Source: Alicyclobacillus kakegawensis NBRC 103104
GTDB lineage: Bacteria > Bacillota > Bacilli > Alicyclobacillales > Alicyclobacillaceae
Assembly (NCBI RefSeq): GCF_001552655.1
Contig: NZ_BCRP01000001.1
Location: forward strand, 186,001 to 250,000
Direction of reading: 5' to 3'
DNA: 64,000 bases
Within the stretch, counting starts at the first letter, position 1. Each line of letters opens with the position of its first letter. The notes below the pieces were generated by a model. It had not been told where the DNA came from and did no database searches. It saw only the letters and a program-made list of their open reading frames with translations. Position numbers and translations under genes: made by a program. Shown here in pieces: positions 13,811-24,078 of the stretch.

Positions 13811-15445
13811 ATGCGGTTCAGTCGACGGACGCCGCGCGGCAGGCAGTCCATGCGCCGACCGGGCGGAGACGCGACGCTCCGCGGCCCAGCCAGGACCTGG
13901 ATGGGCTGGGCGCGTGCCGGCTGCGCTGTGCTGGCGGCTGGCGCCGTGTTTGCCGCCTGCATGGTCAGCACCGTCCCTATTCCCCGCCAATTGGCATCCG
14001 CGAAACCGAAAACCTTGGTGGCCCTTGGGGATTCCATTCCCTTCGGCTGGCAGCTGCCCGACGCCTCGAGCGGCCACCCGTCCCCCGATGCCTTCCCGTA
14101 TATGGTCGGCCGGCGGCTCGGCTACCGGGTGCAGGACCTGGCCGTCCCCGGCGCCACCTCGCAGGACCTGCTGCGGCAACTGAACAGCGCCAAATTGAAA
14201 GCGGCTCTGCGGCAAGCCAACGTGGTTCTCATTGATGTCGGCAGCAACGACCTGTTGCACGCGGCGAACGACGTGCTCACCAACGCCTTGTCGGGCCGCC
14301 GATTGCCTGGGCGCAGCGATGCCGCCTTGTTTTCGGCGGCCCTGGCCGCCTACGCGCGGACCCTGCCGCAGGTTGTAGCGCGCGTGCAGGCGCAGACCGA
14401 CGCGCCGATTGTCCTCATCGACCTGTACAATCCGTTCCCCGACGGCACCATCCTGCACGACATTGCGGAGCCGCTGTTGGCCGCCGGCAACCAGACTGTG
14501 CTCAACACCGCCGCGCAGACCCACTGCCTGGTCGCCAGCGCCTATGAGCAGTTCAACCACAGGCAGGCCGAGTACGTGCGCCTACAGGAAGACGACATGC
14601 ACCCCAATGCGCGTGGACAAAAAGCGCTGGCGGACGCGGTGCTGACCACCCTCGACAGCCCGCTTTGGCACCAGCCGATGTATTACGCGCTCGCCCCCAA
14701 AGGGGCCATCGTCCGCTCCCAGTCCGTCATAGGGTCCAACGGCATCTCCTGGTTGCACGGGGATCAAGCCGATGTGGTCATTGGCAAATCGGGATCGTGG
14801 TTGGAAGTGGTGACGCCCGAGGGGAAAACAGGCTTTGTGGAACAAAAGTCGGTGCGGCTGCTGCTCCGCCCGTGGAACAACGATTCGTTCGCGACGTTTC
14901 GCACGCCGGTGACGCCCGTTCGCCTGCAAATTGAGCACGGGCGCGGGGGAATCAGCGAAGTCTCCGGGTTCGCCTGGTCGGGCTGGATTTACGCGCCTGT
15001 AGCCGACCTCGCACGAGCGGCAGGAGAAACAATGACGTGGGATGAAACCAACCGGGAAGCAGATGTGACGACGCCCGAAGTCGCGGCCTGGGATCTGAGC
15101 CAGGACCCGGCCAAGGCGCAGGCCGCCGCGGAGGACGCCATCGCCGCCGGCATCCCCGGCGCGGCAGGGAGCAAGCCGGCCGCCGCCAGGCCCCGTCTCA
15201 TCCTGCCCAGCGTCCATGCCTACACGGCCAAGCAGCGGACGGTGACGGTGCGCACGCGCGGCATCCTGGTCAAGATTGACGGCGAAGACACCAACCTGCG
15301 CGCCCAGCCGCTGGTCATCGGCGGGCGCATTTACGTGCCTGCCCCGGCCTTCTGGCAGGCGCTTGGACTGCCCCTGCGCGGAGCCACGACGCCCCCCGCC
15401 GAACCCGCAGTGGTGCCGTCGTACATCCGCCCCTTCCCAGGCTGA
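13811..15445 (+). CDS. Exported GDSL esterase-like protein with SH3-like and copper-amine-oxidase-N-like domains
   Basis: About 544 aa. After a basic N-terminus and one membrane/signal segment (WARAGCAVLAAGAVFAAC), an SGNH/GDSL hydrolase domain follows: block I ALGDSIPFGW, block III GSNDLL, block V DDMHPNARGQ. Around residues 300-355 there is an SH3b-like stretch, and the C-terminal third has two pieces like the copper amine oxidase N-terminal domain (GWIYAPVADLARAAG; LVIGGRIYVPAPAFWQAL). A cell-wall or extracellular esterase is inferred; the substrate is unknown. ATG at 13811 lies a suitable distance after GGAGAGGGG. Confidence 0.8.
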   Translation: MRFSRRTPRGRQSMRRPGGDATLRGPARTWMGWARAGCAVLAAGAVFAACMVSTVPIPRQLASAKPKTLVALGDSIPFGWQLPDASSGHPSPDAFPYMVGRRLGYRVQDLAVPGATSQDLLRQLNSAKLKAALRQANVVLIDVGSNDLLHAANDVLTNALSGRRLPGRSDAALFSAALAAYARTLPQVVARVQAQTDAPIVLIDLYNPFPDGTILHDIAEPLLAAGNQTVLNTAAQTHCLVASAYEQFNHRQAEYVRLQEDDMHPNARGQKALADAVLTTLDSPLWHQPMYYALAPKGAIVRSQSVIGSNGISWLHGDQADVVIGKSGSWLEVVTPEGKTGFVEQKSVRLLLRPWNNDSFATFRTPVTPVRLQIEHGRGGISEVSGFAWSGWIYAPVADLARAAGETMTWDETNREADVTTPEVAAWDLSQDPAKAQAAAEDAIAAGIPGAAGSKPAAARPRLILPSVHAYTAKQRTVTVRTRGILVKIDGEDTNLRAQPLVIGGRIYVPAPAFWQALGLPLRGATTPPAEPAVVPSYIRPFPG

Positions 15446-15457
15446 ATCAAGTCGCCG

Positions 15458-16636
15458 TCAGACCTTGTGGAGACGGCCCTCGGCCGCCTTTTGCAGCCGG
15501 TTCATGACGGCGGCGCCAACGCCCTCCGGGGCCACGCCCTGGACGAGGATGTAGTCCACCTGATGCCGGTCGAACTCGCGCAGCAGCCGGTACAGGTGGT
15601 GCGCCAGGGCTGTCTCGTATCGCTCACCTGGAGCAGGCGACCACGCCTTGCAGCGGCCGGCGAACGGGCGCTCCGAGATGACCGCCAGGCGCTTGCCCGG
15701 GTGGGCGTCGATAAACTCCATCATCGCCACCAGCACCTTCGCGCCGTCGCCCCACCACACATGCACCTGGGCGTCCGGGGCGTAGTGACGGTACTTCATG
15801 CCGGGAGAGGGCACCTTGTCCCCTTGGGCCTCGGCGTCGAGCAGGTGCGGGGCAAACTCCACCTGGATCCCGAGCGCCGCCTGCAACTGCTCCCGCGTCA
15901 CCCCACCCGGGCGATAGATGACCGCCTTGTCCTCCGTCACGTGCGCCACGGTGGATTCGATGCCCAAACGGCAGGCCCCGCCGTCCACCACGCCGTCGAT
16001 GTCATCGCCCAAATCCTCCATCACGTCCGCCGCCCGTGTCGGCGAGGGGCGGCCCGATTTGTTGGCGCTGGGCGCAGCCACCGGGCACCCGGCGCGGCGA
16101 ATCAGTTCCAGCGCCACCGGATGGTTGGGCATGCGCACGCCGACGGTGTCCGTCCCCGGGTGCACCGCCTCGGCCACGCGCTCCGACGCCGGCAGAATCA
16201 GCGTCAGCGGCCCCGGCCAAAACGCTTCCATCGCGCGCCGGACCGGTGCCGGCAGCGTCCCGGGGGCAGCGACGACATCCGCCAATTGGGCCACATCCGC
16301 GATGTGGACAATCAGCGGGTTGTCCGCCGGCCGGCCTTTGACCGCGAAAACGCGCTCCACTGCCGACTGCAGCATCGCGTTGGCGCCCAGGCCGTATACC
16401 GTCTCCGTCGGAAAGGCGACCAGACCGCCGTCTCTGAGCACCTGCGCCGCCTCCGTCAGGGCGCCGACGGCCGACACGTTCTGAGCTCCGATTGGGGAGG
16501 GCTTGCCCGCATCGTCCTTCGCGTATGTATCCTCTGCAAGATTCGAAGTGGGACCGTCCGCAGGCGGAGTCGCGGCGGCCTCGCGCGGGACCGCCTGCGC
16601 ATCGCCGTCCGCATGGACCTGCCACACCTTGGCCAT
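15458..16636 (-). CDS. tsaC: L-threonylcarbamoyladenylate synthase (Sua5 type)
   Basis: First step of the tRNA t6A37 modification, from threonine, bicarbonate and ATP. The YrdC domain (motifs LVAFPTETVYGLGANA and KGRPADNPLIVH near residues 75-110, SANKSGRPSPT) is followed by the C-terminal Sua5 domain with SPGMKYRHYAPDA. At 392 aa it has an unusual N-terminal extension of about 50 residues with no clear fold, but GAGGAGG six bases before ATG 16636 supports this start. B. subtilis ywlC is the counterpart, next to spoIIR in both. Confidence 0.93.
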   Translation of the reverse strand: MAKVWQVHADGDAQAVPREAAATPPADGPTSNLAEDTYAKDDAGKPSPIGAQNVSAVGALTEAAQVLRDGGLVAFPTETVYGLGANAMLQSAVERVFAVKGRPADNPLIVHIADVAQLADVVAAPGTLPAPVRRAMEAFWPGPLTLILPASERVAEAVHPGTDTVGVRMPNHPVALELIRRAGCPVAAPSANKSGRPSPTRAADVMEDLGDDIDGVVDGGACRLGIESTVAHVTEDKAVIYRPGGVTREQLQAALGIQVEFAPHLLDAEAQGDKVPSPGMKYRHYAPDAQVHVWWGDGAKVLVAMMEFIDAHPGKRLAVISERPFAGRCKAWSPAPGERYETALAHHLYRLLREFDRHQVDYILVQGVAPEGVGAAVMNRLQKAAEGRLHKV

Positions 16637-16648
16637 GATGATGCCTCC

Positions 16649-17344
16649 TCAGTTCAACTGCGAAAACCAGTGCTGGACGGCCCGCCACACTTCCTCACCG
16701 TAGTCCAGGGAGGCCAGCCGTACGGCCACCTTCGTCTGCCCGCCGTCCGCGTTCGGGATCTCCACCGTCTCCAGCGGCGGCAAGTCCGGGAAGCCGCCGG
16801 TGTTGGGAACGGCGTCCCCGTCCGCGATATCGACGAAACACAGCGGCGGGAACAAGACGCACCACCAGTTTGCCCCGGCGCCTTGCCCGATGGTGATACG
16901 CAGGGCCTCATACACGCCAGCCGGGTACACCTGGTTGCCGTAGACCTTGGTGGGAAACGGAACACGCCCCATGTCTGCTTTCACATGGTACCGAAATCCG
17001 TGCGCTTCCACAACGTGAGCCGCCAGCGCCTGGACCTCAGGCAGGTGCTGACGCAGGATGGACTCTGCCTGCTGCTCGTTTTTAGCCGGTTCCAGCCACT
17101 TGGCCACCTGCACCACCACCGCGTCGCGCACCTCGCGCTTCAGCGCTTGATCCGCTGGGCTGTCGCTGTTGGCGAGAATGCGCAGCCGCAGCGCCCCGTG
17201 CGGGATCGGCTTGGCGTGCGGGGCGGCCAGCGCCAGCTCCGCCAGTTCGCCGTTGTCCCGGGTGGGGAGATGAGTCAGCATCCTGCCTGCCGCCACCAAC
17301 GCCGCCACCAACGCCAGAAACACCCACAATCGCCGTGCACGCAT
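16649..17344 (-). CDS. spoIIR: Stage II sporulation protein R
   Basis: Forespore-made, exported signal that triggers SpoIIGA to process pro-sigma-E in the mother cell. The 231-aa product has an N-terminal membrane/signal segment (RRLWVFLALVAALVAAG) and family motifs LRLRILANSDSPADQALKRE, the paired WWCVLFPPLCFVD with its Cys residues, and EEVWRAVQHWF. ATG at 17344 follows GGGGGATGCCGG. A sigma-F promoter is expected but was not convincingly located. Confidence 0.93.
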   Translation of the reverse strand: MRARRLWVFLALVAALVAAGRMLTHLPTRDNGELAELALAAPHAKPIPHGALRLRILANSDSPADQALKREVRDAVVVQVAKWLEPAKNEQQAESILRQHLPEVQALAAHVVEAHGFRYHVKADMGRVPFPTKVYGNQVYPAGVYEALRITIGQGAGANWWCVLFPPLCFVDIADGDAVPNTGGFPDLPPLETVEIPNADGGQTKVAVRLASLDYGEEVWRAVQHWFSQLN

Positions 17345-17483
17345 CCGGCATCCCCCGTTCCTATCATGTCTAGCACCAGTGTGCCCAGGCATTGATAGGT
17401 TTAAACGGGGGAACCGGTCGTCCGGCCCGGCTGCCCCCTCATGCAGCCGCCATCCCAGCCCTGGCATGGCTGGCGGCCGGGCG

Positions 17484-18437
17484 TCACCATGGCGAAAGCA
17501 AGGACGCTGTGGCGCCGCGCTCCCCCACCACCACGCGCGGGATGTTGCGCAGATCTGGAACAGCGTCAAACTGCCAACCCGTCCACAGGTGTCCTCCGTC
17601 ACGCTGGATGAGGTCGATGACCGCCCCCGCCTGCCCGCTGCCGACTTCGAGCCACAAGGCCGCGGGACCTGGCGCAAAAGCGGCGCTCGCATCCTTGGCC
17701 AGGCGCCGGTAAAAGTCGAGCCCGTCCCGGCCGCCGTCCAGGGCCAGGCGCGGTTCATACCGGCGCACTTCCTCGTCCAGCTGGTCCACCTCTGGGCTCG
17801 GGATGTAGGGCGGATTGCTGGCGATGGCGTTCCAGCGGCCCGTGTGCACCCGCAGGAAAGCCGACGCGTCCGCATGATGCCACCACACGCGGGCGCCGAG
17901 ACGCCGGGCGTTCATCCTGCAGACACGAAGCGCGGCCTCGGAGATGTCGACGCCGTGGACCTCCGCCTCCGGGCACTCAAGGGCCAGCGTGATGGCGATG
18001 GCGCCGCTTCCGGCACCGATGTCGAGGACGCGCGCGCCCGGGTGGCGGCGCAGCCAACGAATGGCGCAAGCCACCAACACCTCCGTCTCCGGGCGCGGAA
18101 TCAGGCACCCCGGATTGACAGCAAAACTGCGCCCGTAAAACCAGGCCTCGCCCAGGATGTATTGCAGCGGCCGGCCGCTGCACCTCTGCTCCACCGTCTC
18201 GGCAAACCGGTCCCAAACGCCCGCCGCCAGCCGGTCGCGCAGGCGGACCAAGAGTTCCGTCCGGCTCCACCCGGCAGCCGCCAGCAGCAGCTGTTCCGCT
18301 TCGGCCCGAGCCACGGCCGTTGCCTCCGCCGCGTCCACGTGTTTGCCCGCAAAGGCCCGGGCCAAGCAAAAAGAGGCCCAGGCGAGGGCCTCCTGCACTG
18401 TCGCGGGCTGCGCGCCGCCCGTTGGACAATCCGTCAT
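17484..18437 (-). CDS. prmC: Release factor glutamine methyltransferase
   Basis: Methylates the Gln of the GGQ motif in release factors using SAM. The protein (317 aa) has the N-terminal helical domain, the SAM motif [16 protein letters not shown] near residue 140 and the catalytic [10 protein letters not shown] near 210. It overlaps the prfA stop by four bases, coupling it to its substrate gene. Confidence 0.95.
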   Translation of the reverse strand: MTDCPTGGAQPATVQEALAWASFCLARAFAGKHVDAAEATAVARAEAEQLLLAAAGWSRTELLVRLRDRLAAGVWDRFAETVEQRCSGRPLQYILGEAWFYGRSFAVNPGCLIPRPETEVLVACAIRWLRRHPGARVLDIGAGSGAIAITLALECPEAEVHGVDISEAALRVCRMNARRLGARVWWHHADASAFLRVHTGRWNAIASNPPYIPSPEVDQLDEEVRRYEPRLALDGGRDGLDFYRRLAKDASAAFAPGPAALWLEVGSGQAGAVIDLIQRDGGHLWTGWQFDAVPDLRNIPRVVVGERGATASLLSPW

Positions 18438-19504
18438 GCTTCCGCCGCCTCCAGCATCTGCGTCCGCTCCGCCACAATGAGGGCCTGGATGATTTCGTCC
18501 AGGTCCCCGTCCAGCACCGCCTCCAGGCGGTGCAGCGTCAAGCCGACGCGGTGGTCAGTGACGCGGCTCTGGGGAAAGTTGTACGTGCGAATGCGCTCGC
18601 TGCGGTCGCCCGTACCCACCTGGCTGCGCCGGTTGGCGGCCACTTCAGCCTGCTGCTCCTGCTGATACTTCTCGTACAGCCGTGCCCGCAGGACCCGCAT
18701 CGCCTTGTCGCGGTTTTTCAGTTGCGACTTCTCATCCTGGCAGGAGACGACGATGCCGGTCGGCATGTGGGTGATGCGCACCGCGGACTGGGTGGTGTTG
18801 ACGCTTTGCCCGCCCGGTCCGGTGGAGCAGAAGGTGTCGATGCGCAGGTCCTTCTCGTGGATCTCGACTTGGATGTCCTCCACTTCCGGCAGGACGGCCA
18901 CCGTAGCCGTCGAGGTGTGGATGCGTCCGCCCGATTCGGTCACCGGCACGCGCTGCACCCGGTGCGTGCCGCTCTCAAACTTGAGCTGGCTGTAGGCGCC
19001 GCGTCCCTGGATGGACAGCGTCACTTCCTTCAGCCCGCCGATGTCCGTGTAGTGCGCATCGATGACTTCGGTCTTCCACCCGCATCGCTCCGCGTAGCGG
19101 GTGTACATGCGCAGCAGGTCGCCGGCGAACAACGCCGCCTCCTCGCCGCCGGCGGCGGCGCGGACCTCAAGGAAGACGTTCTTGTCGTCGTTCGGATCCT
19201 TGGGCAGAAGCAAGATCTGCAGGTCCTGTTGCAGCCGCTCTATTTGGGCTGTGTGCTGCTCGATTTCCTCGTTGACGAACGCGCGCATCTCGTCGTCCAG
19301 GCGCTCATTCAGCATCTCCTTGGCCGCCTGCAGGTCCGCCTGTGCGCGCTGGTACGCCTGGTACGTCTCCACCGTCTCGCGCAGGTCGGCCTGCTCCTTG
19401 GAATATTGCCGCAGCTTGTCGGCGTCCTGTATCACGTCCGGGCTGCAAAGCAAGGCGCTCAACTGCTCGTAGCGCTTGACCATCGCGTCCAGCCGGTCAA
19501 ACAC
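18434..19504 (-). CDS. prfA: Peptide chain release factor 1
   Basis: Recognises UAA and UAG stop codons. The GGQ loop is [20 protein letters not shown] near residue 230, and the anticodon-like region [20 protein letters not shown] near 185 contains no PxT variation that would change specificity. GTG at 19504 gives 356 aa, the normal length, with GGAGAGGGGG upstream; another GTG three codons earlier is possible. Confidence 0.95.
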   Translation of the reverse strand: MFDRLDAMVKRYEQLSALLCSPDVIQDADKLRQYSKEQADLRETVETYQAYQRAQADLQAAKEMLNERLDDEMRAFVNEEIEQHTAQIERLQQDLQILLLPKDPNDDKNVFLEVRAAAGGEEAALFAGDLLRMYTRYAERCGWKTEVIDAHYTDIGGLKEVTLSIQGRGAYSQLKFESGTHRVQRVPVTESGGRIHTSTATVAVLPEVEDIQVEIHEKDLRIDTFCSTGPGGQSVNTTQSAVRITHMPTGIVVSCQDEKSQLKNRDKAMRVLRARLYEKYQQEQQAEVAANRRSQVGTGDRSERIRTYNFPQSRVTDHRVGLTLHRLEAVLDGDLDEIIQALIVAERTQMLEAAEA

Positions 19505-19681
19505 GGTGAACACCCCCTCTCCGCTTCGTGGCTGCCACTCCCACGCGCCCAGGCCGCGGCCTGGCGATGTGGTGGCGCCGCTTCTTTCACACGTGTCTCC
19601 ATACGGACGCAAAGACACAGACGCCCGAAGAAGCGGGCGTTCTCCGGGCAACGTCGATAAGGGAGCGGCGCGGCCGCTCCC

Positions 19682-19701
19682 AAAAAACCTGCCGAAGCAG
19701 G
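19682..19701 (-). terminator. Rho-independent terminator of rpmE
   Basis: On the minus strand CCTGC-TTCG-GCAGG is followed directly by six T residues. The stem begins right after the rpmE stop codon. A larger GC-rich inverted repeat (GGGAGCGGC/GCCGCTCCC, 19661-19681) lies just beyond it. Confidence 0.88.
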
Positions 19702-19917
19702 CTACTGTTGTTCTTTTTGGTTGAGACCATACTTGCGGTTGAAGCGCTCAACGCGTCCGCCAGAATCGACAAACTTCTGCTTGCCCGTGAAAAACGGGTG
19801 GCAGTTCGAGCAGATTTCAACGCGCAGGTTCTCCTTCACGGACCCCGTCTCGAAGGAGTTCCCGCACGCACAGGTCACCGTCGTGATATGATAATCCGGA
19901 TGGATGCCTGTCTTCAT
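19702..19917 (-). CDS. rpmE: 50S ribosomal protein L31, zinc-binding form
   Basis: Large-subunit protein of 71 aa. It begins [20 protein letters not shown] and has the zinc ribbon Cys pairs CACGNSF and [10 protein letters not shown], so it is the Zn-containing (C+) paralogue rather than the zinc-free YtiA type. It sits between rho and prfA as in other Bacillales. Confidence 0.96.
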   Translation of the reverse strand: MKTGIHPDYHITTVTCACGNSFETGSVKENLRVEICSNCHPFFTGKQKFVDSGGRVERFNRKYGLNQKEQQ

Positions 19918-20088
19918 TCCGTGCTCACCTCTTTCGTTCCTGACACACTAACGGTCAGTATATCACGCCGAAGCGAGTTTGTCACTAGGCCGCCATCATC
20001 AGCGCGGACATGTTGCCCGAACATACTGGAAAACGGCGTAAAGTTTCTTCAGAATAGAAGACATCCAAAAGGAGAGGAGTGGGTGAAA

Positions 20089-20658
20089 ATGTACGACATC
20101 GCCATCATCGGCGCCGGCCCCGCGGGCGCCAGCGCCGCGATTTTCGCCGCCCGGGCGGGCAAGAAGACACTGGTGTTCGACAGCGGCCAGAGCGTGACCC
20201 GCAGGGCTTGGATTGAAAACCATTACGGCATCGACCGCATCACCGGTCCCGACCTGGTGGACCAGGGCAAGCAGCAGGTCCGGCGCTTCGGGGCCACCAT
20301 CGTTGAGGCCAAGGTGACCGGCATAGAACGGCTCTCGGAAGGGTTTGCCCTGACCACCGAAGACGGACGCTTTGAGGCCAGGCACGTCCTGTTTGCGACC
20401 GGCTTGTGGACCGACCTAGCCGAAGAGGTGGGCTTAGAGACCAAGCCGGCCACGGAACCGCGCATCAAAACGGTGATTGTTGTGGATAGAGAGGGCCGGA
20501 CCAACATCCCCGGCATCTGGGCCGCCGGCACCGTCGCCGGCACCAGCGTGCACACCATCATCACCTCGGGAGACGGCGCCCGCGTCGCGGTGAACATCAT
20601 CAGCGAACTCAACGGCGAGCGTTGGGTGGACCACGACGTGCTCAAACCGTCCACCTGA
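20089..20658 (+). CDS. Small FAD/NAD(P)-dependent oxidoreductase, thioredoxin-reductase-like
   Basis: The 189-aa protein starts with the dinucleotide-binding motif IIGAGPAGASAAIFAARAG and ends with the second FAD contact NIPGIWAAGTVAGTSVHTII, as in the FAD domain of thioredoxin reductase. It lacks the inserted NAD(P)H domain and any CxxC redox pair, so it cannot be an ordinary thioredoxin reductase. Its substrate is unknown. ATG at 20089 has GGAGAGGAG nine bases upstream. It forms a single-gene unit ending in the terminator at 20741. Confidence 0.8.
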   Translation: MYDIAIIGAGPAGASAAIFAARAGKKTLVFDSGQSVTRRAWIENHYGIDRITGPDLVDQGKQQVRRFGATIVEAKVTGIERLSEGFALTTEDGRFEARHVLFATGLWTDLAEEVGLETKPATEPRIKTVIVVDREGRTNIPGIWAAGTVAGTSVHTIITSGDGARVAVNIISELNGERWVDHDVLKPST

Positions 20659-20740
20659 TATGCGCCCTCGGCTCCCGCGGCGGTGTCATCCCGCGGCGGA
20701 CAACGCCATGCCAGGTGGGAAATTGATCATTGGAAGCGCG

Positions 20741-20777
20741 GATAACCGGCCGGCCGTGGCCGGTTATCGCATCTTTT
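20741..20777 (+). terminator. Rho-independent terminator after the FAD oxidoreductase
   Basis: Perfect 11-bp stem GATAACCGGCC/GGCCGGTTATC with a six-base loop, then GCATCTTTTCG on the plus strand. Confidence 0.85.
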
Positions 20778-20939
20778 CGTAACCTCAGAGACGCACTCCC
20801 TCCACGCCCCAGTACCTCCCATCGCCGTTTGCGATCGATTTGCCAAAAAGAAATTTACTTATCCTAAATTTCATTGATATAGGAAATGAATATCTATATG
20901 CTTATTTTGTATGAAACTTCTATATCAGGGGAAGGGGAA

Positions 20940-21134
20940 ATGGAAATGCACAAGTGGACTCGTGTGTTGCTCGGCGCAGTCGTCAGCATGGTGTTTGGCG
21001 GGATGACCGCGTTCGCCACCCCACAGCCAAACCGGGATCTGGGATGGCCAGAAAAGCTGGCCATCCATTCCCCGCAACCTGCCGGAGACCTGGAGGAGCC
21101 CGAGTGGCTGAACACACCGGCCGTGCCACAGTGA
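20940..21134 (+). CDS. Small exported peptide with an internal repeat
   Basis: The 64-residue product has a short basic N-terminus, a hydrophobic stretch (VLLGAVVSMVFGGMTAFA) and a likely signal peptidase site after AFA. The roughly 40-residue mature part has two imperfect copies of PQPxxDLxxPExL. The family is not recognised. ATG at 20940 (or 20946) follows GGGGAAGGGGAA. The upstream 100 bases are AT-rich and could hold a promoter. A secreted signal peptide or small wall-associated peptide is possible, but nothing nearby looks like its receptor. Confidence 0.6.
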   Translation: MEMHKWTRVLLGAVVSMVFGGMTAFATPQPNRDLGWPEKLAIHSPQPAGDLEEPEWLNTPAVPQ

Positions 21135-21152
21135 GACTATAGACCTTTCGCG

Positions 21153-21247
21153 TCCCCACTCGCATGCCCGACGCACATACCGAAATGGACAGCCCGCCCC
21201 AGGGAGCGGCCATCCCAGGGCGGGCTGCAGGGGTGCGCGAGTGGGGA
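21153..21247. other. Nested perfect inverted repeats between the exported peptide gene and rho
   Basis: An outer 11-bp perfect stem (TCCCCACTCGC at 21153-21163 with GCGAGTGGGGA at 21237-21247) encloses an inner 10-bp perfect stem (21190-21199 with 21218-21227), whose loop holds a further GGGA/TCCC pair. No U-tract follows on either strand. The rest of the gap up to 21451 shows no gene. Confidence 0.6.
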
Positions 21248-21451
21248 GATCCACGGCGTCCCCCTCGCCCGCCGCGGGCCCCGATGACACCCGGACGCTC
21301 CCTGCCCTTGGCGTACCACGGCATACCGCTGCTGCCAGCGTGCGCGACGCTGCCCACGACCGTCTGCATCCACCGCCGCCAACAAGCCTTTGCGGTGATT
21401 TCGTCTCGCAATCAGATTGTCCACTGTGGAGGATTCATGAAGAGGCGGCCC

Positions 21452-22705
21452 TCAGGCCCTTTTCTCTTTGCGAAGTTCCAAACTCCCCAGGAACTCGGCG
21501 TTTGTCTTGTAGTGCTTGAACTTGCGGATAAACATCTCGGTGAAGTCCTGGTTGTCCCCCATCGACTTGCGGATGGCCCACACCTTTTCCAACTCCTCGC
21601 GGCTCTGCAGGAGCTCCTCCCGGCGAGTGCCCGAGCGACGAATGTCGATGGCCGGGAACACGCGCTTTTCCGCCAGCCTGCGCTCCAGATGCAATTCCAT
21701 GTTGCCCGTTCCCTTGAACTCTTCGTAAATCACGTCATCCATTCGCGATCCGGTCTCCACCAAGGCGGTGGCCAGGATGGTGAGACTCCCACCTTCCTCC
21801 ACGTTGCGGGCGGAACCGAAGAAGCGCTTCGGGCGGTGGAACGCGGCCGGATCGATGCCTCCGGACAACGTGCGGCCGCTCGGCGGCACCACCAGGTTGT
21901 AGGCGCGCGCCAGGCGCGTGATGCTGTCCAGGAGGATGACGACATCCCGCTTGTGTTCCACCAGACGCAGAGCCCGCTCGAGCACCAGCTCCGCCACTTT
22001 GATGTGGTTCTCCGGCACTTCGTCGAACGTGGACGCAATCACTTCACCTTTGACCGAGCGCTGCATGTCAGTCACTTCTTCGGGACGCTCGTCAATCAGC
22101 AAAATCAAAAGCTCGCTGTCCGGATGATTGGCCGCTATGCTGTTAGCGATTTCCTTGAGCAGAACCGTCTTCCCGGCCTTCGGCGGCGCCACAATCAGAC
22201 CGCGCTGTCCGAACCCGATGGGGGTGAACAGGTCAATGATGCGAGTGGCGATTCGGTCCGGCGCTGTTTCAAGGATCATCCGTCGCTGAGGAAACAATGG
22301 AGTGAGAGCGGGGAAGTGAAGTCGTTCGGCAGCCTGCTCAGGGCTCACCTGATTGACAGCTTCCACGTGCAGGAGCCCGAAGTACCGTTCATTTTCCTTC
22401 GGCGGTCTCACCTTCCCAGAGACCAAATCTCCGGTGCGCAGGTCAAATCTTCGAATCTGGGACGCGGCTACGTAGATGTCTTCCGCGCTTGGCAGGTATC
22501 CGACCGGCCTCAGGAACCCGTAGCCGTCTGGCATGATTTCCAGGATGCCCTCTGCGAACATCAGTCCGTCTTTTTCGGCCTGGGCTTTCAAAATCGCAAA
22601 GATGAGTTCGCGCTTCTTCATCGACCCGTAATACGGGATTTGGAACTCTCGCGCGAGTTGGTAGAGTTCTGTCAACTTTTTTGATTCAAGGTCGCGTATG
22701 TCCAA
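21452..22705 (-). CDS. rho: Transcription termination factor Rho
   Basis: Hexameric RNA-dependent ATPase. Domains in order: N-terminal helix bundle ([19 protein letters not shown]), cold-shock-like RNA-binding domain ([20 protein letters not shown]), and the RecA-like motor with P-loop [17 protein letters not shown] near residue 170 and Walker [21 protein letters not shown] at 22705 is proposed because GGGGGA lies eight bases upstream (417 aa, Bacillus 427); a GTG at 22750 has no ribosome site. Confidence 0.95.
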   Translation of the reverse strand: MDIRDLESKKLTELYQLAREFQIPYYGSMKKRELIFAILKAQAEKDGLMFAEGILEIMPDGYGFLRPVGYLPSAEDIYVAASQIRRFDLRTGDLVSGKVRPPKENERYFGLLHVEAVNQVSPEQAAERLHFPALTPLFPQRRMILETAPDRIATRIIDLFTPIGFGQRGLIVAPPKAGKTVLLKEIANSIAANHPDSELLILLIDERPEEVTDMQRSVKGEVIASTFDEVPENHIKVAELVLERALRLVEHKRDVVILLDSITRLARAYNLVVPPSGRTLSGGIDPAAFHRPKRFFGSARNVEEGGSLTILATALVETGSRMDDVIYEEFKGTGNMELHLERRLAEKRVFPAIDIRRSGTRREELLQSREELEKVWAIRKSMGDNQDFTEMFIRKFKHYKTNAEFLGSLELRKEKRA

Positions 22706-22828
22706 TAGGCGTCCCCCACATTCAGCAATCCGCTCGGAGTGCGGACCCACGGCCCGATCCGGCTGCCTGCAGCATCACAAAAATGGCACAAAACAAGGGC
22801 ACCCTGCCTCCTGCGTCGAGCCTTCTGC

Positions 22829-22834
22829 ATTATA
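22829..22834 (-). promoter_or_regulatory. -10 box likely serving rho
   Basis: The minus strand has a perfect TATAAT about 125 bases before the rho start. No matching -35 was found at 17 bases. The long leader would allow the autoregulation known for rho. Confidence 0.45.
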
Positions 22835-22888
22835 TCATGTTTACCCGCACAATTGGATCCTATGCTGCAGCGCGGCAGAATGATTCCG

Positions 22889-23863
<975 letters not shown>

Positions 23864-24078
23864 CCGCATCCGTCTCCTATCCTGGCTCGAATTACACGGA
23901 CCTTTTGCAAGGCACGCTCTTATATAGTACAACATAATTCTCGTTTTGTGACATATCGTTCTCAAGAAGGGACGCCGCTGGAAGCCACCGCCCCGGCCAG
24001 CAGTAAGCGAGAAAAGGAATTGTGCGGACCATTGCCGTAATTAAAGATAGGATAGATGGGACAAGAGGGGATGCCACT

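Noticed and set aside
13652-14560. N-terminal extension of the mntP frame
   Set aside because: The extension is antisense to the GDSL gene; a good ribosome site and the normal MntP start are at 13651.
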